Part shown: piece after piece, positions 1-9,300 of the stretch
Layout of the letters: every line of letters starts with the position of its first letter
Position numbering within the stretch: the stretch's first letter is position 1
Assembly (NCBI GenBank): GCA_963839285.1
Contig: CAWIUN010000021.1
Coordinates: 124,001 to 188,000 of the forward strand
Direction: 5' to 3'
Length of the DNA: 64,000 nt
Source of the DNA: DASSSQ01 sp963839285
GTDB lineage: Bacteria; Actinomycetota; Thermoleophilia; Gaiellales; Gaiellaceae
Notes under the pieces: generated by a model
Told to the model about the DNA's origin: nothing
Databases searched by the model: none
The model's input: the letters and a program-made list of their open reading frames with translations, nothing else
Program-made: the position numbers and the translations under genes

Positions 1-110
1 AGGAGGACGTCTTCAACGCCTCCGACGACCTCTGGCGCGACGTGCTCGCCCGCAAGGGCGGCGCCTACGCGGTGCTCTCGAAGATGCCGCCCGACCCGTC
101 GCTGAACTAG
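1..110 (+). CDS. 3' end of an unidentified protein (partial)
   Basis: Only the last 35 codons are present. They are read from base 3 to the TAG at 108-110 and end in KMPPDPSLN. Codon use matches the neighbours, so it is very probably the end of a real gene running in from the left. No family can be recognised from this tail. It converges on the minus-strand SDR gene with a 25-nt gap. Confidence 0.5.
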   Translation, partial: EDVFNASDDLWRDVLARKGGAYAVLSKMPPDPSLN

Positions 111-135
111 CGGCGCCGCCACGCCGCGCGAGCCG

Positions 136-849
136 CTAGAGCGGCGGGCGCTCGCCCTCGTGGCCCTCGACGCGGGGGCCGGGGACGTTCGGGAAGCGGA
201 ACTGCACCGGCTCGCGGCCGGGCTGGACGGCCCACGCCTGGCCCGTCTCCTCGCTGCGGGCGGCGAGCAGCACCGCGGCGGCGACGTCCTCGGCCTCGAG
301 CAGCGGGAAGCGGGCCGCCGCGAAGGCCTCCCGCTGCCCGCCCTTGTCCAGCATCGGCGTGTCCGCGATCCCCGGGCAGACGCAGTTGATCCGGATCCCG
401 CGCGCCTCGAGCTGCGGCGCGACCGCGCGGACGAAGCCGACGACCGCGTGCTTGGTCAGCGTGTAGACCGGGTCGCTCGGCATCGCGGTCAGCCCCGCGA
501 GCGAGGCGGTGACGACGAAGGCGCTGCCCCGCTGCATCAGCGGCGCCAGCTGGCGGACGCCGAGGACGACGCCGTCGACGTTCGTCCGCCAGGCGCGGCG
601 GTACTCCTCGTCGCCGAGCAGCCGGATGTCGCTCTCGCCGGTGAGGACGCCCGCGTTCAGGCAGACGAGGTCGGCCGGCAGCGCCCCCTCCCAGTCGCGC
701 GCGTCGCCGACGTCGAAGCCGTCCTCGAGGTCGAGCACCTCGACGTCGACCGCCTCCGCCTCGAGCGCGGCCACGATCGCGGCGCCGATCCCGGAGCGGC
801 CGCCCGTGACGAGCGCGGTCTCAGGGAACGAGGACGACCTTGCCGACAC
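136..849 (-). CDS. SDR family NAD(P)-dependent oxidoreductase
   Basis: This is a 237-residue classical short-chain dehydrogenase/reductase. The cofactor motif TGGRSGIG lies near residue 15, NAG near 66, and the active-site YTLTK near 129, with the catalytic Ser about 13 residues before the Tyr. The GTG start at 849 overlaps the 3' end of the upstream quinone oxidoreductase by 29 nt, so it is the last gene of a minus-strand operon. The other genes of that operon (CoA ligase, enoyl-CoA hydratase) suggest oxidation or reduction of a hydroxyacyl or alcohol intermediate. The substrate cannot be read from sequence. Confidence 0.85.
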   Translation of the reverse strand: MSARSSSFPETALVTGGRSGIGAAIVAALEAEAVDVEVLDLEDGFDVGDARDWEGALPADLVCLNAGVLTGESDIRLLGDEEYRRAWRTNVDGVVLGVRQLAPLMQRGSAFVVTASLAGLTAMPSDPVYTLTKHAVVGFVRAVAPQLEARGIRINCVCPGIADTPMLDKGGQREAFAAARFPLLEAEDVAAAVLLAARSEETGQAWAVQPGREPVQFRFPNVPGPRVEGHEGERPPL

Positions 850-1724
850 TCTGTCTCGACTCCAGGTGCTCGAGCGCCTCGTTCGCCTGCTCGAGCGGGA
901 ACTCGGCGCCGACGACGGGCGCGAAGGCGCCGTCGCCCCAGAGGCCGAGGATCTCGGCGGCCGCCTCGCGGACGACGTCCGGCCGCAGCTGCGTCAGCCG
1001 GCCGAGGTAGAAGCCGTGCACGCTGACGTTGCGGCCGACGAGGAACTGCGGGCTGACGTCCTGCCAGAGCCCGCCCGCGAAGCCGATCGCGACGATCGAG
1101 CCGAGCGGGCGCGAGCACTCCGAGCGAGTCGGCGAACACCTGCCCGCCGACGGGGTCGAGGACGTGGTCTGCCTTGACCTGCCCGGCGAACTCGTCGTAG
1201 GCGTAGGCCTCCTCGGCGCCGTGCTCGAGCGCGAAGCGGCGCTTGGCCTCCGAGCCGGCGGTCGCGACGACGCGGGCGCCGAGGTGCCGCGCCACCTGGA
1301 TCGCGGCGCTGCCGACGCCGCCCGCGGCCGCGTGCACGAGCACGGTCTGGCCCTCGCGGACGCGCGCCTGCCGCGTCAGCGGGATCCAGGCGGTCAGGTA
1401 GGTGAGCAGGAACGCGGCGCCCTCGGCGTAGCTCGCCGATCCGGGCAGCTCGAGCAGCCAGTCCGGCTGGACGACGACGCGCTCGGCGTAGCCGCCGCCG
1501 CTGCCGCGCACGAAGCCGAGCACGCGCCGGCCCTCGAAGTCGCCCGCGACCTCGGAGCCCGGCACGAACGGCAGCTCGGGCATCTGCGGGTACTGCCCGC
1601 GCCGGATCAGGACGTCCGCGAAGTTGAGCCCCGCGGCACGCACCTGGAGCGACGGGCCCTCGGGCTCGGGCACGTCCTCGATCGCCAGGCGCCCGCCGAC
1701 CTCGCGCAGGACCGCGGCCCTCAC
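821..1724 (-). CDS. NADPH:quinone oxidoreductase / zinc-less MDR enzyme (frameshifted)
   Basis: This is a medium-chain dehydrogenase/reductase of the quinone reductase (QOR) type. The N-terminal GroES-like half contains LPFVPGSEVAG, and the Rossmann half has AAAGGVGSAAIQVA. No structural-zinc cysteine cluster is present, which fits QOR and not alcohol dehydrogenase. The frame breaks at the GGG at 1106-1108. Removing one base rejoins LGVLAPLGSIVAIGFAGG and continues to VGKVVLVP at 821, giving about 300 residues, normal for the family. Start is the GTG at 1724, two bases from the stop of the enoyl-CoA hydratase gene. It probably reduces quinones or enones. The break is more likely a sequencing indel than a true pseudogene. 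Confidence 0.8.
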
Positions 1725-1725
1725 C

Positions 1726-2442
1726 TCAGCGTCCCGTCCAGCTCGGCTCGCGCTTCTCGAGGAAGGCGGCGACGCCCTCCTGCCCGTCCTCGCTCTGCAG
1801 GCAGGCGGCGAAGGCGTGGAACTCGCGCTCGTAGTCGGGCTGCGCGCGCGTCTCGGCGAGCAGCTGCTTGATCCGGCCGATCGCGTGCGGCGACTGCTTC
1901 GCGAGCGTGCCCGCGATCTGCTCGATCCCCGCCTCGAGGTCGTCGACGAGGGCCTCGACGAGCCCCCAGCGCTCGGCCTGCTCGGCGGAGATCCGCTCGC
2001 CGGACATGATCAGCCAGCGCGCCCTCCCCTCGCCGACGACGCGCGGCGCCCGCTGGGTGCCGCCGCCGCCCGGCAGGAGGCCGAGCTTGACCTCCGGGAA
2101 GCCGAACTGCGCGTCGCGCGTCGCGATCCGGATGTCGCAGCCGAGCGCGATCTCGAGGCCGCCGCCCAGGCAGTAGCCGTGGATCGCGGCGACGATCGGC
2201 ACGGGCAGCGTCTCCATGAACTCGGCCAGCGGCGTGATCCCGGCCGGCCGCTCGCCCTCGCCGAGCCCGCCGAAGCCGGTGATGTCCGCGCCGGCGGAGA
2301 AGGCGCGGTCGCCCCGGCCGCGGACGACGACGGCCCGCGCGTCCCCGAGGTTCTCGAGCTCCTGCCAGAGGTGGTCGGTGACCGCCTGCGAGACGGCGTT
2401 GACCGGCGGGTTGTCGAGCCAGATCGTCTTCACCTCAGACAT
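1726..2442 (-). CDS. enoyl-CoA hydratase/isomerase family protein
   Basis: This 238-residue crotonase-fold protein has the oxyanion-hole segments AFSAGADITGF (about residue 48) and AAIHGYCLGGGLEIALGCD (about 85). The acidic position used by hydratases lies in FGFPEVKLGLLPGGGGTQR. It should hydrate 2-enoyl-CoA in beta-oxidation. Length is slightly below the usual 255-265 because the N-terminus begins directly at TIWLDNPPVNAV. The ATG start overlaps the end of the acyl-CoA ligase gene by 8 nt, so the two are translationally coupled. Confidence 0.88.
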   Translation of the reverse strand: MSEVKTIWLDNPPVNAVSQAVTDHLWQELENLGDARAVVVRGRGDRAFSAGADITGFGGLGEGERPAGITPLAEFMETLPVPIVAAIHGYCLGGGLEIALGCDIRIATRDAQFGFPEVKLGLLPGGGGTQRAPRVVGEGRARWLIMSGERISAEQAERWGLVEALVDDLEAGIEQIAGTLAKQSPHAIGRIKQLLAETRAQPDYEREFHAFAACLQSEDGQEGVAAFLEKREPSWTGR

Positions 2443-4033
2443 CGGCCTCGACCCCCGCGAACATCTCCCGCAGCTCCGTCTTGCGGAACTTGCCGACCGA
2501 GGTCTTCGGGATCTCCTCGACGAACTCGATCCGCTCGGGCAGCCACCACTTGGCGAACTGCGGCGCCAGGAACTCGCGCAGCTCCTCCGGCGTCGTCGAC
2601 TCGCCCGGCTTCAGCGCGACCGCGGCCAGCGGCCGCTCGTCCCACTTCGGGTCGGGGATCGCGATCACCGCCGCCTCGGCCACCGCCGGGTGGGCCATCA
2701 GCGCGTTCTCGAGCTCGACCGACGAGATCCACTCGCCGCCGGACTTGATCACGTCCTTGGAGCGGTCCTTGATCTGGATGAAGCCCTTCGGGTGGATCGA
2801 GACGATGTCGCCGGTCTTGAACCAGCCGTCGTCCGTCCAGCGGTCGGCCTGCTCGGGCGTGTCGTAGTAGCCGGCCGCGACCCAGGGGCCGCGCACCTCG
2901 AGCTCGCCCATCGTCTCGGCGTCCCAGGGGACCTCGTCGGTCGCGACCCGCGCGCGGATCTCGACGAACGGCAGCGGCAGCCCCGCCATCGCGGCGAAGT
3001 CGAACTGCGTCTCCTCGTCCGCGTGCCGCAGCTCGCCCGGGTAGTCGGTCACCGAGGCGACGGGAGAGGTCTCGGTCATCCCCCAGCCCTGGACGACGGT
3101 GAGCCCGTGCCGCTGCTTGTAGGCGGCGATCAGCGCCCGCGGCACCGCCGAGCCGCCCGCGAGCATGCCCTTCAGCTTCGAGAGGTCCCAGCGGTCCGGG
3201 TGGGCGTCGAGCGCCTGCAGGATCCCGAGCCAGATCGTCGGCACGCCCGCCGTCCAGGTGACGCCCTCCTCGACGAACGCGTCGAGCAGGCTCTCCGGGT
3301 CGAGGTACGGGCCGGGGAAGACGAGCTTGGCGCCGAGCATCGCCGCCAGGTACGGGTAGCCCCACGCGTTCGCGTGGAACATCGGCACGACCGGCAGCAC
3401 CGCGTCCGCCTCGTAGACCGGGTTGCCGAGCGGCGTCGTGCAGGCGACGCCCATCGCGTGCAGGATCGTCGAGCGGTGCGAGTAGACGACGCCCTTCGGC
3501 TGGCCCGTCGTCCCGCTCGTGTAGCACATCGCCGCCGCCTCGTCCTCGTCGAGGCCCGGGTCGCGCCAGTCGTCGGCCGAGCCGGACGCGAGCAGCTCCT
3601 CGTAGGAGTCCTCGACCACGAAGACGTGCTCGATCTTCGTCCGGTCGCGGAACTGCTCGAGCAGCGGCAGCAGGCTCCTGTCGACGATCACCGCCTTGTC
3701 GTCCGCGTGCGTGGCGATGTAGGCGAGGTCGTTCGGGTGCAGGCGCAGGTTGAGCGTGTGCAGGACGTAGCCGCCGGACGGGATCCCGAAGTAGGCCTCC
3801 AGGTGCTGGTAGTGGTTCCAGCAGAGGGTGGCGACGCGGTCGCCGCGCTCGAGGCCGGCCCCGCCGAGCGCGACCGCGAGCTGCTTGGCCCGCCTGGCCA
3901 TGTCGGCGTAGGTGTAGTGGTGGAAGCTCCGGTCGGGGAGCCGGGTCGCGATCTGCTTCTCGCCGAAGAACGTCGCCGCCCGGTCGAGCAGCGGCGGCAG
4001 CGTCAGCTGGTAGTCCATCATCAGCCCGTTCAC
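2435..4033 (-). CDS. long-chain fatty-acid-CoA ligase (AMP-binding)
   Basis: This 532-residue adenylate-forming ligase activates a carboxylic acid to its CoA thioester. It has the P-loop MCYTSGTTGQPKG, the motif GWGMTETSP, the adenosine-contacting WFKTGD, and the C-terminal catalytic Lys region PKTSVGKFRK. The start is taken as GTG at 4033: its GTGA overlaps the cupin stop by the usual 4-nt arrangement, and AGGAG lies just upstream. ATG codons at 4021 and 4018 are alternatives. It is the second gene of the operon reading down to the SDR at 136. The acid substrate is uncertain (medium/long chain or aryl-alkyl). Confidence 0.9.
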   Translation of the reverse strand: MNGLMMDYQLTLPPLLDRAATFFGEKQIATRLPDRSFHHYTYADMARRAKQLAVALGGAGLERGDRVATLCWNHYQHLEAYFGIPSGGYVLHTLNLRLHPNDLAYIATHADDKAVIVDRSLLPLLEQFRDRTKIEHVFVVEDSYEELLASGSADDWRDPGLDEDEAAAMCYTSGTTGQPKGVVYSHRSTILHAMGVACTTPLGNPVYEADAVLPVVPMFHANAWGYPYLAAMLGAKLVFPGPYLDPESLLDAFVEEGVTWTAGVPTIWLGILQALDAHPDRWDLSKLKGMLAGGSAVPRALIAAYKQRHGLTVVQGWGMTETSPVASVTDYPGELRHADEETQFDFAAMAGLPLPFVEIRARVATDEVPWDAETMGELEVRGPWVAAGYYDTPEQADRWTDDGWFKTGDIVSIHPKGFIQIKDRSKDVIKSGGEWISSVELENALMAHPAVAEAAVIAIPDPKWDERPLAAVALKPGESTTPEELREFLAPQFAKWWLPERIEFVEEIPKTSVGKFRKTELREMFAGVEADV

Positions 4034-4428
4034 GACATGTCTCCTCTCGACATGGCTTGCCGCTTCTCGAGGTCGCCCTCGTCGACGAGGTGGCCGTCCC
4101 GCTCGACGTAGCCGCCCTTGCCGCCGACGATCAGCAGCACGAGGTCGGTCTCGCCCGCGTTCGCGAACAGCCGCGGCGTCGTCGACTCGACGTGGACGAG
4201 CCCGCCCTCGCCGACGAGGCGCTCCTCGCCGTCGACGACGACGCGCGCCGTGCCCCGGTGCACGAAGTAGAGCTCGTCCTGGAGGTCGTGGTAGTGGTTG
4301 ACGCCCGCCGTGCCCGGCGGGTAGACGAGCGCGTTGACGCCGAAGGCGGTGACGCCGAGCGGCGCCCGCAGCTTGCGGAAGCCGTACCCCTCCCCCAGCT
4401 CGTCCAGGGAACTGACCGTGTAGCCCAT
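4030..4428 (-). CDS. cupin domain protein
   Basis: This 132-residue single cupin beta-barrel carries the metal-binding pattern NHYHDLQDELYFV (two His and a Glu) followed by the second motif near GGLVHVES. Such proteins are small metal-binding sensors or enzymes. Here it leads the acyl-CoA operon, with GAAGGAG five bases before the ATG. A TAGAGT -10-like box lies about 30 nt upstream of the start, so this transcript would have a normal leader. Its chemical role is unknown; being first in the operon makes a ligand-binding or accessory role possible. Confidence 0.75.
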   Translation of the reverse strand: MGYTVSSLDELGEGYGFRKLRAPLGVTAFGVNALVYPPGTAGVNHYHDLQDELYFVHRGTARVVVDGEERLVGEGGLVHVESTTPRLFANAGETDLVLLIVGGKGGYVERDGHLVDEGDLEKRQAMSRGDMS

Positions 4429-4530
4429 CGCCGCTCCTTCTCGAGAGACCCTGTGAGGACTCTAAAGCGCCCGGGCCGCCGGCAGGAGGCGAGCGGACGG
4501 CGGCGAGGCCTCCGCACGGAGCGGCGGCCG

Positions 4531-4536
4531 TACACT
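4531..4536 (+). promoter_or_regulatory. -10 box of a leaderless promoter
   Basis: TACACT followed by 7 nt and then the ATG at 4544, with no Shine-Dalgarno sequence between. This implies transcription starting at or next to the start codon. Confidence 0.5.
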
Positions 4537-4543
4537 CCGGCGC

Positions 4544-5212
4544 ATGTCCCACTGGCACGATCCTCGGCAGGCGGCGGCCTGGGACCGGGCGGCTGCCGAG
4601 AGCCCGTCTCGCGGTGTCCAGCTCGAGCTGCTGCTGGCGGTGCTCGAGCGGTTCGCGCCGGCGTCCGTGCTGGAGGTGGGGATCGGCTCCGGCCTCGTCG
4701 CCGAGCGGGTGCTCGAGCGGCTGCCGGAGGCGCGGCTCGTCGGCGTCGACGACGCGGCGCCGATGCTCGACCTCGCGCGAACGCGGCTCGGCCGGTTCGC
4801 CGACCGCGTGACGCTGGTACGGGGCGACCTCCGGCGAGCGGAGGCGATCGAGCTCGGGCCGGCCGCGTTCGACGCCGCGTACAGCGTGCAGACGCTCCAC
4901 CACCTGCCGGATCCCGCGAAGGAGGACGTCTTCCGGTGGCTGGGCCGCACGCTCCCCCGGGACGCGCTCTTCCTGCTGCGCGACAAGGCGACGGTCGTGC
5001 CGAGCCTGTTCGACGCCTACGTCACCGTGTGGGAGCAGCTCCGGGTCGAGATGCCGCCGACGGCGCCGGAGCTCGCGGGCTCGCTGGCGGCCAAGGGCGA
5101 CGACCCCGCGTCGCTCGCCGACCAGCTCGGCTGGCTCGACGCCGCCGGCTTCGACACGGGCGTCCTGCACGCCGAGGCGCACTACGCGCTCGTGGCCGCG
5201 CGGCGCCGGTAG
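4544..5212 (+). CDS. class I SAM-dependent methyltransferase
   Basis: This 222-residue protein has the SAM-binding glycine motif VLEVGIGSGLVAE (about residue 43), the acidic ribose contact VGVDDA (about 67), and the post-motif segment SVQTLHHLPDP typical of UbiE-like methyltransferases. The acceptor substrate cannot be inferred. It is a single-gene unit, divergent from the cupin operon and convergent with the acyl-CoA dehydrogenase gene. Start is the ATG at 4544, which fits the leaderless promoter at 4531. Confidence 0.82.
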   Translation: MSHWHDPRQAAAWDRAAAESPSRGVQLELLLAVLERFAPASVLEVGIGSGLVAERVLERLPEARLVGVDDAAPMLDLARTRLGRFADRVTLVRGDLRRAEAIELGPAAFDAAYSVQTLHHLPDPAKEDVFRWLGRTLPRDALFLLRDKATVVPSLFDAYVTVWEQLRVEMPPTAPELAGSLAAKGDDPASLADQLGWLDAAGFDTGVLHAEAHYALVAARRR

Positions 5213-5230
5213 AGGCCTCGTCCGCTGCCG

Positions 5231-6133
5231 CTAGTCGAGGATCGCGCCGGCGACCTCGGCCCGCAGCTCGCCCGGCGTGCCGGCGAAGTGCTCGATCCAG
5301 AGGGCGCGCTTGTAGTAGCGGTGGAGGACGTGCTCCCAGGTGAAGCCGGTGCCGCCGTGCACCTGGATCGACCGCTCGCAGGCCGCGACCGCCGCCTCGG
5401 ACGCGTAGGCCTTCGCCGCGGCCGCCGCCGTCGCCGCCTGCTCGTCGCCCTCGGCGACCGCCCAGGCGGCCCAGTAGGCGAGCGACCGGGCGAGCTCGGT
5501 CTCGACGAAGGTGTCCGCGAGCGGGTGCGAGACGGCCTGGTAGACGCCGATCGGCCTGCCGAACTGCTGCCGCGTCGAGGCGTGCTCGACCCCGAGCTCG
5601 AGCGCCCGCTGGGCGACGCCGACCGCCTCGCAGGCGAGCGCGGCGCGGGCCCGGGCGAGGTCGACGCCTTGTGACGAATCGTCACGATGTCCCTCGAGCC
5701 GGGACAGCGTCCTCGACGGGTCGATCGACTCGAGCCGCTCGCCCTCGGCCGCGACCTGCTCGCCGCCGGCGAGCACCGCGTCGACCTTGTCGAGGTCGGG
5801 GACGAGGCCGCCGACCGCGGCCGACCAGCGCCGCCCGCCCGCCGCGACCTGCTCCTGCTCCTCCGGCGGCAGCCCCGGCAGGGCGAGCCCGACCGTGGCG
5901 AAGTACGGGCCCGGGTAGAGCGCCCGCCCCAGCTCCTCGAGGAGCACCGCCTCCTCGAGGAAGCCGAGCCCGGCGCCGCCCGCCTCCTCCGGCACCGAGA
6001 CCCCGAGCCAGCCGAGCTCGGCCAGCTGCTGCCAGTCGTCGGCCCACGGCTCCTCGGAGGGATAGCGCTCGCCGAGCCAGCGCCGCGCCTCGTCCTTCAG
6101 GGTCTGCTGCTCCTCGGTCAGGGTGAAGTCCAT
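5231..6133 (-). CDS. acyl-CoA dehydrogenase, short subunit-like
   Basis: This 300-residue member of the acyl-CoA dehydrogenase family has the C-terminal helical signature STRQQFGRPIGVYQAVSH and the segment IQVHGGTGFTWEH. It is about 60-80 residues shorter than stand-alone enzymes because the middle beta-domain is reduced. Just upstream (12 nt) lies a full-size paralogue on the same strand. In actinobacteria such short/long pairs often form alpha2beta2 heterotetramers acting on side chains of sterol-like or other bulky acyl-CoAs; that assembly is an inference here. It would pass electrons to electron-transfer flavoprotein. Confidence 0.85.
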   Translation of the reverse strand: MDFTLTEEQQTLKDEARRWLGERYPSEEPWADDWQQLAELGWLGVSVPEEAGGAGLGFLEEAVLLEELGRALYPGPYFATVGLALPGLPPEEQEQVAAGGRRWSAAVGGLVPDLDKVDAVLAGGEQVAAEGERLESIDPSRTLSRLEGHRDDSSQGVDLARARAALACEAVGVAQRALELGVEHASTRQQFGRPIGVYQAVSHPLADTFVETELARSLAYWAAWAVAEGDEQAATAAAAAKAYASEAAVAACERSIQVHGGTGFTWEHVLHRYYKRALWIEHFAGTPGELRAEVAGAILD

Positions 6134-6145
6134 CGGCGGCTCCGC

Positions 6146-7298
6146 TCAGCGGCTCTTGGGCAGGCCGAGCACGCGCTCGGCGATGATCGTGCGGAGGATC
6201 TCGGACGTGCCGGCCTCGATCGTGTTGCCGCGGCTCCGCAGCTGCTGGTGGTTCCAGTAGCCGTCCTCGACCAGGCCGTCGGCGCCGCGGAGGTCGCGCG
6301 CGAGCTTCGTCAGCCGCTGGTTCTGCTCCGACCAGTGCAGCTTCGACGGCCGAGCCCTCGGGGCCGGGGATGCCGGTCTTGACGAGGCCGGAGAGGGCAC
6401 GGTAGTTCGTGTAGCGGAGCGCCTGCAGCTCGATCCACTCGCGCGCGACCCGCTCGCGGTGGACGTCGCCGGCGCCGCGCTCGCGGGCGAGCTCGACGAG
6501 CGCCTGGACGTTGGCGTCGAGCGCCGCCGAGAGCGCGAAGCCGAGCGTGCCGCGCTCGTGCAGCAGCGTCGTCATCGCCACCTGCCAGCCGCCGCCGATC
6601 TCGCCGAGGACGTTCTCGACCGGAACCTCGACGTCGGAGAAGAAGATCTCGTTGAACTCCGCCTCGCCCGTGATCTGGCGCAGCGGCCGCACCTCGACCC
6701 CGGGCGCGTGCATGTCGACGAGCAGGTAGGTCAGGTTCCGGTAGCGCGGCCCGTCCGGGTCGGACTGGGTGACGAGGATGCACCAGTCGGCGATGTGGGC
6801 GAAGCTCGACCAGACCTTCTGGCCGTTGACGACGAAGCGGTCGCCGTCGAGCTCGGCCCGCGTGCGCGCCGCGGCGAGGTCGGAGCCGGCGTCCGGCTCG
6901 GAGAAGCCCTGGCACCAGATCTCCTCGGCCGAGAGGATCTTCTGCAGGTAGCGCTCCTTCTGCTGCTCGGTGCCGTGGACGATGATCGTCGGGCCCGCCA
7001 TCCCGAGGCCGATCACGCCGACGTGCGGGGGCGCCGCGACGCGGGCCATCTCCTCGTAGAAGATCGCCTGGTGGCTGTAGGGCGCGCCGGCGCCGCCGTA
7101 CTCCTTCGGCCAGGTCAGCCCGGCGTAGCCCGCCTCCTGGAGCTTCCGGCTCCACTCGCGGCCGAACTCCTCGAACCGGCGCGCGCCGCCGCGGCCGCCG
7201 CGGTGCTCCTGCGGGAGGTTCGCCTCGATCCACGCGCGCAGGTCGGCCCGGAAGCGCGCCTCCTCGGGGCTGTCCCTGAGCTCCACGACGCCAACCAT
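6146..7298 (-). CDS. acyl-CoA dehydrogenase, long subunit (frameshifted)
   Basis: This full-length acyl-CoA dehydrogenase has the N-terminal helices, the FAD/substrate loop WCQGFSEPDAGSDLA, the middle-domain GQKVWSSFA, and the C-terminal GNTIEAGTSEILRTIIAERV. A one-base gain near 6347 breaks the frame. Dropping it joins GPEGSA to SKLHWSEQNQRLTKLA and restores about 383 residues, normal for the family. The start ATG at 7298 was chosen because no in-frame start precedes it. It pairs with the short subunit 12 nt downstream. Confidence 0.85.
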
Positions 7299-7380
7299 AC
7301 TGCGAAGTCGAGCTGCGAGACCAGGGCATCGCCAGTACCCTCAACACGACCGTCGAAGGGTCTCGAGGCCGCACGAGACG

Positions 7381-9300
7381 TTGAGCTTCCATCTCACCGA
7401 GCAGAAACGACCTCGCCCGCGCCGCCGGGCGCTCCTGGACGCCGTCTCGGCGGTCGACGGCCCCTTCCACCAGAGCGCAGGCTTCTACGCGCGCGCGGGC
7501 GCGCTCGGGCTCGTCGCGATCGTCGCCTTCGGCGTGCTGGCGCTGCGGCTCTGGTCGCTGCAGGTGCTGCAGGGCCCGCGCTACGAGAACGCCGCCTCGC
7601 AGCAGAGCTACCGGACGGTCGAGCTGCCGGCCCCGCGCGGCGCGATCGTCGACGCCGAGGGCAGGACGCTCGCCTCGACCGAGGGCCGGCTGGCGCTGAC
7701 CGCCGACCCCGAGGGCCTCGGCCGGCTCGTCGACGGGCGCTGGACGCCGACCGCCGAAGGACGGCAGCTGCTCGGCACGGTCGCGCGGCTGACCGGCGAC
7801 GACCTCTCGACCCTCGTCGGCCGCGTGCGGCGGTCGCTCCTGCGCGCGCCCTATGCCCCGGTCCAGATCGTGCCGCGGCTGAAGCGCACGGTCGCCTTCT
7901 ACCTCGACGAGCGCGCCGACGAGTTCCCCGGGTTCGCCGTCGCGGCCGTGCCGACGCGCAGCTACCCGCAGGGAGCGCTCGGAGAGGAGTTCCTCGGGCT
8001 GCTCGGCGAGGTGAGCGAGCAGCAGCTGGCCGAGAAGCGCTTCGACTGGGCGAAGCCCGGCGCGGTCGTCGGCCAGTCCGGGATCGAGTCGTCGTACGAC
8101 GCGCTCCTGAACGGCGGGCTCTCGAAGGGTCGCGTCCGCGTCGACTCGCTCGGCCGCCAGGTCGGGCGGCTGACGGTCTCGCCCGCCGCGGCCCCGCGCA
8201 GCCTGCAGCTGACGATCGACGCACGGATCCAGCGGACGGCCGAGAAGGCGGTCCGCGACGGGATCGCCGCCGCGCAGGGAAACGGGCACTCCGACGCGCA
8301 CGCGGGCGCCGCGGTCGTGCTCGACGCGCACACGGGCGGCGTGATCGCGCTCGCCAGCCAGCCCGGCTACAGCCAGGTCGCCGCCGCGCGCGACCCCGGC
8401 TACCTCTCGCGGCTGCTCTCGGGCGGCGGCAGCGTCTGGAACCAGGCGACGCAGGGCGCCTTCCCCTCCGGCTCGACCTTCAAGCCGATCGTCGCCGAGG
8501 CGGCGCTGCAGGCCGGCCTGCTCGGGCCCTACTCGACGCTCGCCTGCACCGGCTCCTACACCGTCGGCGGCTTCACCTTCCGCAACGTCGAGGCCGGCGT
8601 CAACGCGGTCATGAACCTGCCGACGGCGCTCGCCGAGTCCTGCGACACCTGGTTCTACCGGGTCGGCTCGCTCCTCTACGGCCGGCTCGCCCAGGGCGAC
8701 CAGGTGCTGCAGCGGTGGGCGGGCCGCCTCGGCTTCGGGCGCCCGACGGGGCTCGACCTCCCGGGCGAGTCGAGCGGCGTGCTGCCGACGCCGGCCTGGG
8801 TCAAGAAGACCTACGGCGAGGGCTGGTACGAGGGCACCTCGATCAACCTCTCGATCGGGCAGGGCTACCTCGCGGTGACGCCGCTGCAGCTCGCGGTCGC
8901 CTACGCGGCCTTCGCGAACGGCGGCACGCTCGTCCGGCCGCACGTGGCGAAGGCGGTGCTCGACCCGGCCGGGCACGCCGTCGAGCAGATCGCCGTCAAG
9001 CCGCGCGGGACGGTCAAGCTCGTCGGCCTGCAGGAGATCCGCGACGGCCTCTACCGGGCCGCGAACGAGCCCGGCGGCACCTCCTACTCGGTCTTCGGCG
9101 ACTTCACGCCGCAGATCGCCGGCAAGACGGGCACGGCCGAGGCGCCGCCCGGCTCGGACCACTCCTGGTACGCGTCCTGGGCGCCCGCGGCGCACCCGAA
9201 GTACGTCGTCGTCGTCCTCGTCGAGCACGGCGGCTTCGGCGCGCAGGCCGCGGCGCCGGCCGCGAAGGAGATCTACCAGGCGCTGTTCAGGAAGCGCTGA
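7381..9300 (+). CDS. mrdA: penicillin-binding protein 2 (peptidoglycan transpeptidase)
   Basis: This 639-residue class B PBP cross-links peptidoglycan outside the membrane. It has a cytoplasmic basic N-terminus, one membrane anchor (about residues 40-60), a dimerisation domain beginning PRGAIVDAEGRTLAS, and a transpeptidase domain with STFK (about 365), the SxD motif SCDTW (about 420) and KTGTAE (about 582). Start is a TTG, as no ATG/GTG gives a sensible N-terminus. It stands alone, not in a mreBCD-rodA cluster, so the specialised role (elongation versus sporulation-like) is open. Its end overlaps the convergent thioesterase gene by 14 nt. Confidence 0.88.
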   Translation: MSFHLTEQKRPRPRRRALLDAVSAVDGPFHQSAGFYARAGALGLVAIVAFGVLALRLWSLQVLQGPRYENAASQQSYRTVELPAPRGAIVDAEGRTLASTEGRLALTADPEGLGRLVDGRWTPTAEGRQLLGTVARLTGDDLSTLVGRVRRSLLRAPYAPVQIVPRLKRTVAFYLDERADEFPGFAVAAVPTRSYPQGALGEEFLGLLGEVSEQQLAEKRFDWAKPGAVVGQSGIESSYDALLNGGLSKGRVRVDSLGRQVGRLTVSPAAAPRSLQLTIDARIQRTAEKAVRDGIAAAQGNGHSDAHAGAAVVLDAHTGGVIALASQPGYSQVAAARDPGYLSRLLSGGGSVWNQATQGAFPSGSTFKPIVAEAALQAGLLGPYSTLACTGSYTVGGFTFRNVEAGVNAVMNLPTALAESCDTWFYRVGSLLYGRLAQGDQVLQRWAGRLGFGRPTGLDLPGESSGVLPTPAWVKKTYGEGWYEGTSINLSIGQGYLAVTPLQLAVAYAAFANGGTLVRPHVAKAVLDPAGHAVEQIAVKPRGTVKLVGLQEIRDGLYRAANEPGGTSYSVFGDFTPQIAGKTGTAEAPPGSDHSWYASWAPAAHPKYVVVVLVEHGGFGAQAAAPAAKEIYQALFRKR

